Source: Hevea brasiliensis
Taxonomy: Eukaryota; Streptophyta; Magnoliopsida; Malpighiales; Euphorbiaceae
DNA: 64,000 nt
Reading direction: 5' to 3'
Assembly: GCF_030052815.1 (NCBI RefSeq)
Contig: NC_079493.1
Location: forward strand, 119,437,132 to 119,501,131
Part shown: positions 53,291-64,000 of the stretch, one piece after another
Layout: every line of letters begins with the position of its first letter
How positions within the stretch are numbered: the first letter of the stretch is position 1
Program-made: the position numbers and the translations under genes
Notes under the pieces: generated by a model
What the model was told of the DNA's origin: nothing
What the model saw: the letters and a program-made list of their open reading frames with translations, nothing else
The model's database searches: none

Positions 53291-56200
53291 TGTGACACCC
53301 TTGCAGTGTCTTATACCCGAGTAAGTAATGCCACACGGTGTACCGGCACACTCTAATATACCTTAATTAATTTTCATCATAATTTTGAATATAACTTGTA
53401 AAATATAACTCATTTAGGTCATTTATTGAATTCATAATTTATTTGAGGTTCCGAAAATTTTATAGAAAATCCGGCAGAATACCGGCTAAAAATGGAGAAA
53501 ACAGTTATTCGAAACCTGTTAAAAACACTTCCAATAAACAAATTCATTCATTCTCAACTCCAATATCAACACAAAACTCAATATCAAGATTTCAACATTT
53601 CAATTTCTATTCTCATTCATCATTCACATGTGATGTTCACATATAAATCACAAGTAAACATTTACTTTTTCATTAACAACTACAATTTTCATAATTTACA
53701 TATACATCAATATACATTACACAAGTTTAATTACATATGAAGAAAAATCAAAATTAAGTTACAAAATGTCAAAATGACACCTAGTATCCTACCAATGCAC
53801 AGCAGAAGTTGAGGTGACACGGACACTGAGCAGAACTGCCGGATGGACTCACCCAGTCTGTGGTCTACTGGGCTCACGATCGGGGTCTCCAGTACCTACG
53901 CGTGGCAAAAGCAACGCGCTAAGCAATAATGCTTAGTGGTGCAATAATATAATAGAAGAAAATAGCAAGAAAATAATTGTGTATAGAATGTGTATGCTTT
54001 CTTTGTTTGGTATTGGTATATCCATTATTTCGTTAACGTTGTTCACTTTTATTCATTTGGTTGCCCCAAGTAACCTGCACTAGACGACTGGACTGGATAA
54101 CGGGTAAACTGGCACTGGGTACCTAGTACCTCGGGCCGTCACACCATCGGTCACATATGCATCTCCCGGTGTGCAACAGAACAGCTAACAAGCTGTAAAT
54201 AAATTAGGCACGAGGCCAAGTCTCAATATAATATCAAAATGGCTAAAAGCCATAAAATCACGGAATGGCATATTGCCATGTGCAGTACTGCTAACTGAAC
54301 CCTATTGGCATGCCAAACTATCCAAACCAATCTTGTTAGGTATACTAGGGCATTTGAAACTTTTAAATTCTTCAATTTGTGAATTTCAAATTTTTATTGT
54401 CACTATTCATCTTATTGGTCAACAAAAATGTTGACTTTTAGAATAAAAATATGTACATTGACTTTGGCACTCCCAACATACCACATTTGGCATTCCAAAC
54501 TTGTTGGCATTAAGCATTTATGCCATTTCAAAGTTTAAACCAACACAAGCAGAATTTTCAGTTTTTGTGAGTCAACTTCACTGTTCCATTGGACACTGTT
54601 GCTCTGGGAATTTGAAGAAATGACAAACATGAAAGTTGTTCCTTATTTTGTCTAATTGAATTTCCTTTTTTGAATCACTCCATTTGGAGTTTTGTAGCTC
54701 CAGATATGGTCCAAAAACCACAGCTAGCCGGATTTGCATTCTGCAGAAATTACCATATCTACAGTAACATGAACAGTGGCTTCCACTGCCATTTGGGTTA
54801 GGTTCTGGCCATAATTTGGGGTAGGTTCCTTCATGAAAGTTGTTTTTCTATGTCTTAACTTGTTGCTGTAAAAATTTCAGGTCAATTGACCATATCTACA
54901 GTGAGTTATGGCCAAATGAACAGTTACTGTTCATTTGGTCAATTCTGCAGAATCAGTTGCAGGGTGTCCGGATTGGGGCCAAGTTTTGGTCCTCTTGCTT
55001 TGGTCTTTTGGGTATGGTTTCTTCAGCAAAAATGTGCCACTATAAGCCTAGTTTCATGTCCAATTGGCCAAACACCAATTGGACTAACACAACCAAAGTT
55101 ATGACTGCGTAATTGGACTGAAATCTCAGTCCATTACTGCTGTCCCTAGGGCAGATTACACCTTCACTTTACCATACTATTTTTCAGTTCTAATTATGGT
55201 CAACTTACCTAAAATGGTCACTAATTGACCATTAAAATGTGCTCTAACAATTTCCCAAGCCAAGCCAATTTTTCACTCTTCAAAACCCTAGTTCCATTAT
55301 AGGTTTTCACAACACCTTAATTACTAGCTCCTTCAATAATCACATACACACATGGTTTAAACTTGATCTATAGCCCACTTTAAGTCCATCAAAACAATCA
55401 AAATAATTCCTTCACAAGGGCTGCCAAAAATTCATAGTATGTGTACACATAATTCTTGTTCATTTTAGTTACAATTCTTACTCAATTCAAGTTGCAAATC
55501 ATGAAAATAAGGAGTTTTAAGTATCTAATGCACTAACCTTGATTAGGGCAGATTTTTCCCACCTCTAAACTTCACTTTCCTTCACTTTCTAGGCTGCCAA
55601 AAGGTTGTTTAAGGTGTGGGGACAAGTTTTAGTGAAGAGTGTTTAAGGTTTAGTAGTGAAACAAAGAGAGAAAGGGAGCTTTGGTGGAGCTTTCATGGTG
55701 GAATGGTTATGGAAAATGGAGAGCTACGGGTGTGTTTTTGTGGGAGTGGTGGCTGCTGGAATTTTTCTTATTTTGGTCTTCTTTTATCTCTTTTAATAGT
55801 TAGTCAAATAATGGCTTAATTGTGATTGGTCAAAATTTTCTTAATGACATCATCAAGATGTCATAAATGAGCTTTTCTTTGATTTTTCTTTTCTTTTCAT
55901 CACTACTCAATTTCAATTTAATTTCTAGTAACGTTTATTCATATTTTATGTCATATTAATTATTTACTCAACTGGACAAGTCGGCCAAAAATCACCTCTG
56001 AAGGCGAAATAACCAAAATGCCCTCCGTTTGGCTTAACGGGTCAAAATTGTCTGTACCGATTGAAAAAATTTTCTAAGTATTTTCTTGGCATTCTAATGC
56101 CATGGGAACCTCAGTAATCTTTCTCTGGAGTCCCAAAAATTATTTTATAATTTTTCCCCCGGGTTTAGGGCTCCTCGTTGTGAGAACCGCAACTTCCCTC

Positions 56201-56410
56201 TGGTTACCCATCGCTAGGGCACCGGCTCGTTTAACTTGGTTGTATTTTATTTCTAAAATTTTTTCTAAATTTTTCTTATTAATATTTGAGTTAATTATGG
56301 TTCCTGACTTTAGTTTAAATATTTTTCCGGACGTTCTATTGTCAGGATGACCAAATCGACACCGATGGAGAATAGAGAATGTACGGAGTTGGTACACGGA
56401 GGGTGTTACA
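53291..56410 (-). repeat. Chromovirus LTR B (3,120 bp), shared by both copies
   Basis: It is complete with both termini, TGTGACACCC and GGTGTTACA. Its first 40 bases (CTTGCAGTGTCTTATACCCG) differ from LTRs A and C, which agree with each other (CTTACCCGTGTACTGTAT). Near 55320 it shares with LTR C a 25-base piece missing from LTR A. It is therefore a mosaic relative to its neighbours. Confidence 0.95.
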
Positions 56411-59400
56411 ACTCTTCCCCTCTAATTTAAATTTCGTCCTCGAAATTTACCTGATGCAAACAGTTGAGGGAACTGTTGCCTCATCATCTCTTCACTTTCC
56501 CAAGTTGCCTCCTCGGTGTTGTGGTGCCTCCAAAGCACTTTCACCAATGGAATTTGCTTGTTTCTCAACTCTTTCACTTCCCGAGCCAAGATCCGTAGAG
56601 GTTCTTCTTCGTATGTCAAATCCGGTTGTATTTCAATTTCTTCTCTGGAGATGACATGTGAAGGGTCTGAACGGTATCTTCTGAGCATGGATACGTGGAA
56701 CACATTGTGGATCTTGTCCAGCTATGGTGGTAAAGCTAGCCTATAGGCCACTGGACCCACACGTTCGATGATTTCATATGGGCCAATGAACCTAGGGCTC
56801 AACTTACCTTTCCTTCCAAACCTCAATACTTTTTTCCATGGTGACACCTTGAGGAACACTTTGTCGCCAACCACATATTCTATTTCTTTTCTCTTCAGGT
56901 CGGCATAAGATTTACATGCATGCGAGGCAACCTTCAAGTTGGCTTTGATTAGTTTCACTTTCTCCTCGATCTGTTTCACAGTGTCCGGCCCCACCGCTTG
57001 TCTTCGCCCAATTCAGTCCAAAGACACCTGAGTTCTACATTTTCTCCCATACGATTGCTTCATATGGGGCCATTTGAATGCTAGCTTGGTAGCTATTGTT
57101 GTATGCAAATTACGCGATGGGAGATATCTATCCCTTCCCTCAAACTCAATGACACAACTCCTCAAAGATATCCTCAAGGACCGACATATATTTCACGTTA
57201 TTGTTATCATTTCAATTCAATATTTGTATCAATTTCATGGGTTTCAATTGTTTACAGATTACTCTTTACGATTGCCCATCCGTCGAGGATGGAAAGTCGT
57301 GTTGAAATGGAGTTGTGTACCCAAGGATTCATGCAACTTCTTCCAAAATCTCGATGTAAACCTTGGGTCTCGATCGATATGATGGAAAGTGGGATTCCAT
57401 GCGATCTAACTATCTCAGCGATATACAATTACGCTAACTTCTCCAAAGGAGTAGTCACCCTAATCGCGTAAAGTGTCTCGACTTGGTCAATCTGTCCCAC
57501 TATCACCCATGCCGCATCATGTTTCTTCCGGGTGAGAGGTAGACCACTTACAAAATCCATGGTGACCGATCCCATTTCCATTCGGTATGCGTATAGGTGT
57601 AGCAAACCCGATGGAACTTGATGTTCTGCCTTGACTTGTCGACATGTCAAGCATTTAGTCACATAGTCGGCTATATCCTCTTCATACTGTGCCACCAATA
57701 CGAAGCTTGATCATGATACATCTTTGTACTTCCTGGGTGCATAGCATATACACTGGTGTGTGCCTCTTTTAGAATACTGGTCTTCAATTCCCCATCATCT
57801 GGTACACACAGTCTTCCTTTGTAGTACAAGCACCCATCTGCTTTCATCCCATAATCAGTTACTTTTCCCTCTGAAATCTTGCTCATAATGGCCATTAACT
57901 TTTCATCTGCCTTTTGCCCATCTAAAATCTCAGAATGTGTTTGGCCTCACTTGCAACTCAGCCAAAATAGCTCCATCTCGAATCAAAGATGACGGGCATT
58001 CAATGATCTCAAGGTGTCATGGATTTTCTGCTCAAAGCATCAAGAACTACATTTGCCTTCCCGGGATGGTAGTCAATTACAGTCATAATCCTTCAGGAAC
58101 TCAATCCATCGCCTCTGTCTAAGGTTGAGCTCCCTCTGAGTTGGCAAATATTTTAGACTCTTGTGGTCTGTGTAAATGTAGCACTTTTCACCATACAAGT
58201 AATGCCTCCATATCTTCAGTGCGAAGATAATTGCTGCAAGCTCTAGATCATGGGTAGGGTAGTTCTGTTCATGTGGCCTTAACTGCCTGGAAGCATAGGC
58301 GACCACCTTCCCCTCTTGCATCAATACACACCCTAACCCATTATGAGAGGCATCACTGTAGACCACGAAGTCCTTTCCTGACACTGGTTGTGTTAATACG
58401 GGTGCCTCTATCAACATAGCCTTCAACTTCTCAAAACTGGTCTGACACTTGTCATTCCAGTCAAATTTGACATTCTTGTGTAACAACTTGGTCATTGGAG
58501 TAGCTATTAGGGAAAATCCCTTCACAAATCTCCTGTAATACCCACTAGCTCCAAAAGCTTCGACCTCGGTTGTGTTTCGGGAGGCTTCCATTCCATCATC
58601 GCTTCTATCTTCTTGGGATCCACCTAATCCCATCGGTGACACTATGTGTCCAAGGAATGCAATCTCATTCACCAAAAGTCACACTTGGACAACTTAGCAT
58701 CTGACTTCTTTTCTCTCAGGGTTTGCAGAACAATCCTCAAATGCTCATCATGTTCTTCCCTGGTCTTGGAATACACCAAAATAACATCAATAAAGACCAC
58801 TACTAACCGATCTAGGTATGGATGGAAGATACGGTTCATAAGGACCATTAATGCACTGGTGCATTTGTTAGGCCAAAGGGCATCACTAGAAACTCATAAT
58901 GCCCATATCGGGTCTGAATGCGATCTTTGGCACATCTGCATCCTTCACCCTCAATCGATGATACCCGATGCGAGATCAATCTTAGAAAATACTCTGCTTC
59001 CTTCAACCGATCAAGCAGATCATCAATTCTAGGCAACGGATATTTATTCTTCACAGTCACTTTATTCAATCGCCAGAATCAATGCAAAGCCTCAAAGTCC
59101 CATCCTTATTTTTCACAAACAGCACTGGAGCTCCCCATGGTGACACACTGGGGTGTATGAACCCCTTATCTAGCAACTCTTGCAACTGAGTTTTCAACTC
59201 CCTCAATTCCGTGGGTGCCATCCTATAAGGAGCAATGGAAATGGGTCTTTGTGCAGTGATGTCTCAATAGCAAATTCAACTTCCCTTTCTGGTGGCAAAC
59301 CAGGCAATTCTTCAGGAAATACCTCTGGGAAGTCTCTTACTGTGGGTATGTCACTCAAGTTTGGCTTAGCCTGCCTAGTATCCACCACATGTGCTAGGTA

Positions 59401-61210
59401 GGCTTCACAGCCTTTTCTCATCATTCTTCTTGCAACTGTGGCTGAGATGACATTGGACAAGAAATCTGTCCTTTCCCCCACAACTGTGATCTCATTACCC
59501 TCTGAAGTTTTTAGAGAAATTCTCTTCAATTTGCAATCAACTATTGCCTGATGACGTGACAACCAGTCCATTCCCAATATCACGTCAAAGTCATGGAAGG
59601 GTAACTCAATTAGGTCTGCCGAGAATTCATACCCTTGAATCCTTAACGGGCAACCCTTGTATACTTTATTCACCACTACACTGTGGCCCAATGGATTAGT
59701 GACCAGAATGTCTTGGTCACTCTCCCCTACTAGTATCCCCCTTTCTACGGGTAGGTTGATGCAAATGTAAGAATGAGTGGATCCTGGATCCACCAATGCA
59801 TGCACAGGTGTAGTGTAGAGGGAGAACGTACCCCTGATGACGTCCGGGGCATCTTGCTCCTCCTGAGCTCTCAGGGCATAATTTCTTGCTGGTGGTCTGC
59901 TGTCAGGCCTCTCCGCTGGCTCAGATGCAGGCCTCTGTGATGGTCCAACAGCCTCAGATTTACGCATTTTCTACCTCTCGTGGTGCAGAGGTGTCTGCTT
60001 GTGTTGGAGCAGTTGTAGTGGTTCTGCGTGGACAATTTCTCAGCTGATGCTCTGTCGACCCACATCTCAAGCAGGCACCAGTTACTCTCCAACACTCCCC
60101 CTTGTGCCATTTAAGGCAGTGTGGACATGCAGAAGATGTTGGGGCTGGTCCCCTGAACCCCATCCCTGGAGAGCTGCCCACTGATGGTGTGGACTGACCT
60201 CTCCTAGGGGTGAATCGTGGCCCGGGCCTCGGGTGACCACGACCTGTGGTTGACCCGAACTCTGTGCAGGAGGACCCTTGAACTTCTTCCCAAATGCAGG
60301 GGCTGAACTAGACTGACCTGGGCCCCTCTTCTGCTGTCTATCCCTTCTGGTCTGCTCACTGATTCTTACTTTTTCCACTTTTATTGCAGCTTCCACTAAC
60401 TTGGTAAATTCTATGATTCCCAAGGCAGTGAGCTGGATCTTGATGTTGTCATTTAGTCCCTCTTCAAATCTCTTGCATCTTTCAGCTTCATTTGGGACTA
60501 TCTCCCTTCCATAGCGGCTCAATCGAACAAACTCCTTCTCATATTCGCCACCGACACTGTCTCGCCTCAGTTAATAAACTCTCTTCTTCTCTTCCAGATA
60601 TACAGTACCCACATATTTCTTCTTAAATTCTGAAAGAAAGAAGTCCCAAGTTACAGTTTCTATCTGCACTTCACTGGACACGGTGTCCCACCACTCATAT
60701 GCATCATCTTGCACTAAAGAGATGGCAACTTCTAAGTTTTTCTCTGGAGTACAGTGAAGTTGTTTTAGTACTCTGCCTGTTCTGTTCAACCAATTCTACC
60801 GCAATGAGTCATCTTCTCTCTTGCCATAGAAGTCCACACTCCAAACTTCCTTAGCCTTTCAGGTGTGATTTACTGTGGAGCCGTGGTGGTGGTGGTAGTC
60901 TTTGGCATTACTCGGCCATTTGTTTAAAGAAGTCGCCAATTCTTTGGAACATGGCCTGTGGAGGCCGAGCAGCTCGCTTGAGTCAAGTGAGCAGATTCTC
61001 TCATGCCCCTGGGCCTCACCTTGCCGCAGTGGAGCATGACTCTCCACTTCCTCCTCGACTGCCCTCTGAGATGAAGGGTCCATATCCTATTCAAAATAAG
61101 AAAGATAAACAGATCTGCGTTAGTGTCACCTCGACTCTTACAAATGCAATGCATGGTATGGACTCAATCTAGGACCAGAAACGCCTAAACCATGCTCTGA
61201 TACCACTAAA
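56411..61210 (-). pseudogene. Chromovirus internal region B: gag-pol, frameshifted, RT active site changed
   Basis: Same order as copy A. Gag starts at 61083 and is shifted early, then continues at 60789-60571 and 60522-60082. An intact zinc knuckle lies at about 60140-60030 (CPHCLKWHKGEC, CLRCGSTEHQLRNC). A long frame at 59967-59203 holds the protease (ALVDPGSTHSYI, DVILGMDWL) and the start of RT. RT pieces follow at 59069-58690; the active-site motif here reads FIDV instead of FIDD, losing one catalytic Asp by a single base change. RNase H is well preserved at 58675-58073 ([26 protein letters not shown]). Integrase pieces lie at 57895-57429 and 56994-56722, and the chromodomain-like segment at 56703-56422. 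This copy is better preserved than A in protease and RNase H, worse in gag and the integrase core. Confidence 0.9.
61194..61205 (-). other. Primer-binding site of chromovirus copy B
   Basis: TGGTATCAGAGC on the minus strand, five bases from LTR C, identical to copy A. Confidence 0.9.
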
Positions 61211-64000
61211 TGTGACACCCCTTACCCGTGTACTGTATACCCGAGTAAGTAATGCCACACGGTGTACCGGCACACTCTAATATACCTTAATTAATTTTCA
61301 TCATAATTTTGAATATAACTTGTAAAATATAACTCATTTAGGTCATTTATTGAATTCATAATTTATTTGAGGTTCCGAAAATTTTATAGAAAATCCGGCA
61401 GAATACCGGCTAAAAATGGAGAAAACAGTTCTTCGAAACCTGTTAAAAACACTTCCAATAAACAAATTCATTCATTCTCAACTCCAATATCAACACAAAA
61501 CTCAATATCAAGATTTCAACATTTCAATTTCTATTCTCATTCATCATTCACATGTGATGTTCACATATAAATCACAAGTAAACATTTACTTTTTCATTAA
61601 CAACTACAATTTTCATAATTTACATATACATCAATATACATTACACAAGTTTAATTACATATGAAGAAAAATCAAAATTAAGTTACAAAATGTCAAAATG
61701 ACACCTAGTATCCTACCAATGCACAGCAGAAGTTGAGGTGACACGAACACTGAGCAGAACTGCCGGATGGACTCACCCAGTCTGTGGTCTACTGGGCTCA
61801 CAATCGGGTCTCGGTACCTACGCGTGGCAAAAGCAACGCGCTAAGCAATAATGCTTAGTGGTGCAATAATATAATAGAAGAAAATAGCAAGAAAATAATT
61901 GTGTATAGAATGTGTATGCTTTCTTTGTTTGGTATTGGTATATCCATTATTTCGTTAACGTTGTTCACTTTTATTCATTTGGTTGCCCCAAGTAACCTGC
62001 ACTAGACGATCGGATGGATAACGGTAAATCGGGTACCTAGTACCTCGGTCGTCACACCATCGGTCACATATGCATCTCCAGGTAAATGTAACGGCTAACA
62101 ATGTAAATAAATTAGGCACGAGGCCAAGTCTCAATATAATATCAAAATGGCTAAAAGCCATAAAATCACGGAATGGCATATTGCCATGTGCAGTACTACT
62201 AACTGAACCCTATTGGCATGCCAAACTATCCAAACCAATCTTGTTAGGTATACTAGGGCATTTGAAACTTTTAAATTCTTCAATTTGTGAATTTCAAATT
62301 TTTATTGTCACTATTCATCTTATTGGTCAACAAAAATGTTGACTTTTAGAATAAAAATATGTACATTGACTTTGGCACTCCCAACATACCACATTTGGCA
62401 TTCCAAACTTGTTGGCATTAAGCATTTATGCCATTTCAAAGTTTAAACCAACACAAGCAGAATTTTCAGTTTTTGTGAGTCAACTTCACTGTTCCATTGG
62501 ACACTGTTGCTGTGGGAATTTGAAGAAATGACAAACATGAAAGTTGTTCCTTATTTTGTCTAGTTGAATTTCCTTTTTTGAATCACTCCATTTGGAGTTT
62601 TGTAGCTCCAGATATGGTCCAAAAACCACAGCTGGCCGGATTTGCATTCTGCAGAAATTACCATATCTACAGTAACATGAATAGTGGCTTCCACTGCCAT
62701 TTGGATTAGGTTCTGGCCATAATTTGGGGTAGATTCCTTCATGAAAGTTGTTTTTCTATGTCTTAACTTGTTTCTGTAAAAATTTCAGGTCAATTGACCA
62801 TATCTACAGTGAGTTATGGCCAAATGAACAGTTACTGTTCATTTGGTCAATTCTGCAGAATCAGTTGCAGGGTGTCCGGATTGGGGCCAAGTTTTGGTCC
62901 TCTTGCTTTGGCCTTTTGGGTATGGTTTCTTCAGCAAAATTGTGCCATTATAAGCCTAGTTTCATGTCCAATTTGCCAAACACCAATTGGACTAACACAG
63001 CCAAAGTTATGGCTGTGTAATTGGACTGAAATCTCAGTCCATTGCTGCTGTCCCTAGGGCAGATTACACCTTCACTTTACCATACTATTTTTCAGTTCTA
63101 ATTATGGTCAACTTACCTAAAATGGTCACTAATTGACCATTAAAATGTGCTCTAACAATTTCCCAAGCCAAGCCAATTTTTCACTCTTCAAAACCCTAGT
63201 TCCATTATAGGTTTTCACAACACCTTAATTACTAGCTCCTTCAATAATCACATACACACATGGTTTAAACTTGATCTATAGCCCACTTTAAGTCCATCAA
63301 AACAATCAAAATAATTCCTTCACAAGGGCTGCCAAAAATTCATAGTATGTGTACACATAATTCTTGTTCATTTTAGTTACAATTCTTACTCAATTCAAGT
63401 TGCAAATCATGAAATAAGGAGTTTTAAGTATCTAATGCGCTAACCTTGATTAGGGCAGATTTTTCCCACCTCTAAACTTCACTTTCCTTCACTTTCTAGG
63501 CTGCCAAAAGGTTGTTTAAGGTGTGGGGACAAGTTTTAGTGAAGAGTGTTTAAGGTTTAGTAGTGAAACAAAGAGAGAAAGGGAGCTTTGGTGGAGCTTT
63601 CATGGTTGAATGGTTATGGAAAATGGAGAGCTACGGGTGTGTTTTTGTGGGAGTGGTGGCTGCTGGAATTTTTCTTATTTTGGTCTTCTTTTATCTCTTT
63701 TAATAGTTAGTCAAATAATGGCTTAATTGTGATTGGTCAAAATTTTCTTAATGACATCATCAAAATGTCATAAATGAGCTTTTCTTTGATTTTTCTTTTC
63801 TTTTCATCACTACTCAATTTCAATTTAATTTCTAGTAATGTTTATTCATATTTTATGTCATATTAATTATTTACTCAACTGGACAAGTCGGCCAAAAATC
63901 ACCTCTGAAGGCGAAATGACCAAAATGCCCTCCGTTTGGCTTAACGGGTCAAAATTGTCTGTACCGATTGAAAAATTTTTCTAAGTATTTTCTTGGCATT
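61211..64000 (-). repeat. Chromovirus LTR C, cut by the window end
   Basis: It starts TGTGACACCCCTTACCCG like LTR A and runs to the last base. About 300 bases are missing on the right compared with the other LTRs. Its region 61980-62110 is shorter and rearranged compared with A and B, in the same small block where A and B also differ from each other. Confidence 0.95.

Larger units (their letters stand above)
45435..64000 (-). mobile_element. Tandem chromovirus array: LTR-internal-LTR-internal-LTR
   Basis: Three LTRs of one family (45435-48515, 53291-56410, 61211 onward) alternate with two internal regions of 4.8 kb (48516-53290, 56411-61210), all on the minus strand. Each internal region has a primer site (TGGTATCAGAGC) at its right end and a polypurine tract (AGAGGGGAAGAG) at its left end. 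The middle LTR serves as 5' LTR of one copy and 3' LTR of the other. A C-terminal chromodomain-like segment and the long LTRs point to the Tekay/Del chromovirus group. The two copies and the LTRs are almost identical outside clustered indels. The right end is outside the window, so the array may be longer and the flanking duplication cannot be tested. Confidence 0.93.

Overview
The window is nuclear DNA of a flowering plant, most likely a eudicot. It holds three intron-containing genes, all on the minus strand, in an AT-rich background loaded with retrotransposons. The genes are an EGF-like, probably GPI-anchored cell-surface protein (6899-9315), the katanin p60 catalytic subunit KTN1 (10384-15040) and a VAS1/ISS1-type aromatic aminotransferase (16380-21481). 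I spliced all three by hand. Every exon joins in frame at GT/AG borders, giving 226, 521 and 394 residues. KTN1 and VAS1/ISS1 carry neighbouring locus numbers in Arabidopsis as I remember them (AT1G80350, AT1G80360), so this is probably a conserved gene pair. The species cannot be fixed from the sequence.

Layout. Positions 1-4738 are a decayed LINE on the plus strand. It holds a minus-strand Ty3/Gypsy gag fragment and is split in its RNase H domain by a 2.1-kb solo-LTR-like insertion that itself carries a 214-bp tandem triplication. Positions 5021-5789 are a complete miniature LTR retrotransposon (TRIM) with target-site duplication. Positions 6899-21481 are the gene island. Positions 21482-26037 are the VAS1 upstream region, three tandem copies of a roughly 465-bp repeat, and AT-rich DNA. 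Positions 26038-36791 are a complete SIRE/Maximus-like Ty1/Copia element on the minus strand, with two LTRs, gag, pol and an extra downstream ORF, inactivated by several stop codons. This Copia element sits between the arms of an older long inverted repeat. Positions 36792-45434 are AT-rich intergenic DNA with more copies of the 465-bp repeat, a Stowaway-like MITE, two long AT microsatellites and two LTR remnants. Positions 45435-64000 are a tandem chromovirus (Tekay/Del-like Ty3/Gypsy) array arranged LTR-internal-LTR-internal-LTR, with 3.1-kb LTRs; the third LTR runs off the window.

How the parts relate. The three host genes are unrelated in function (cell surface, microtubule severing, auxin/ethylene precursor metabolism) and there is no operon. 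The rest is layered transposon history. The most unusual observations are the shared-LTR chromovirus array, the clustered small indels at CAG/CTG sites between its copies (which look more like consensus errors than biology), the accessory ORF of the Copia element, and the TRIM whose interior is almost entirely open reading frame. I saw no tRNA, rRNA or CRISPR array.
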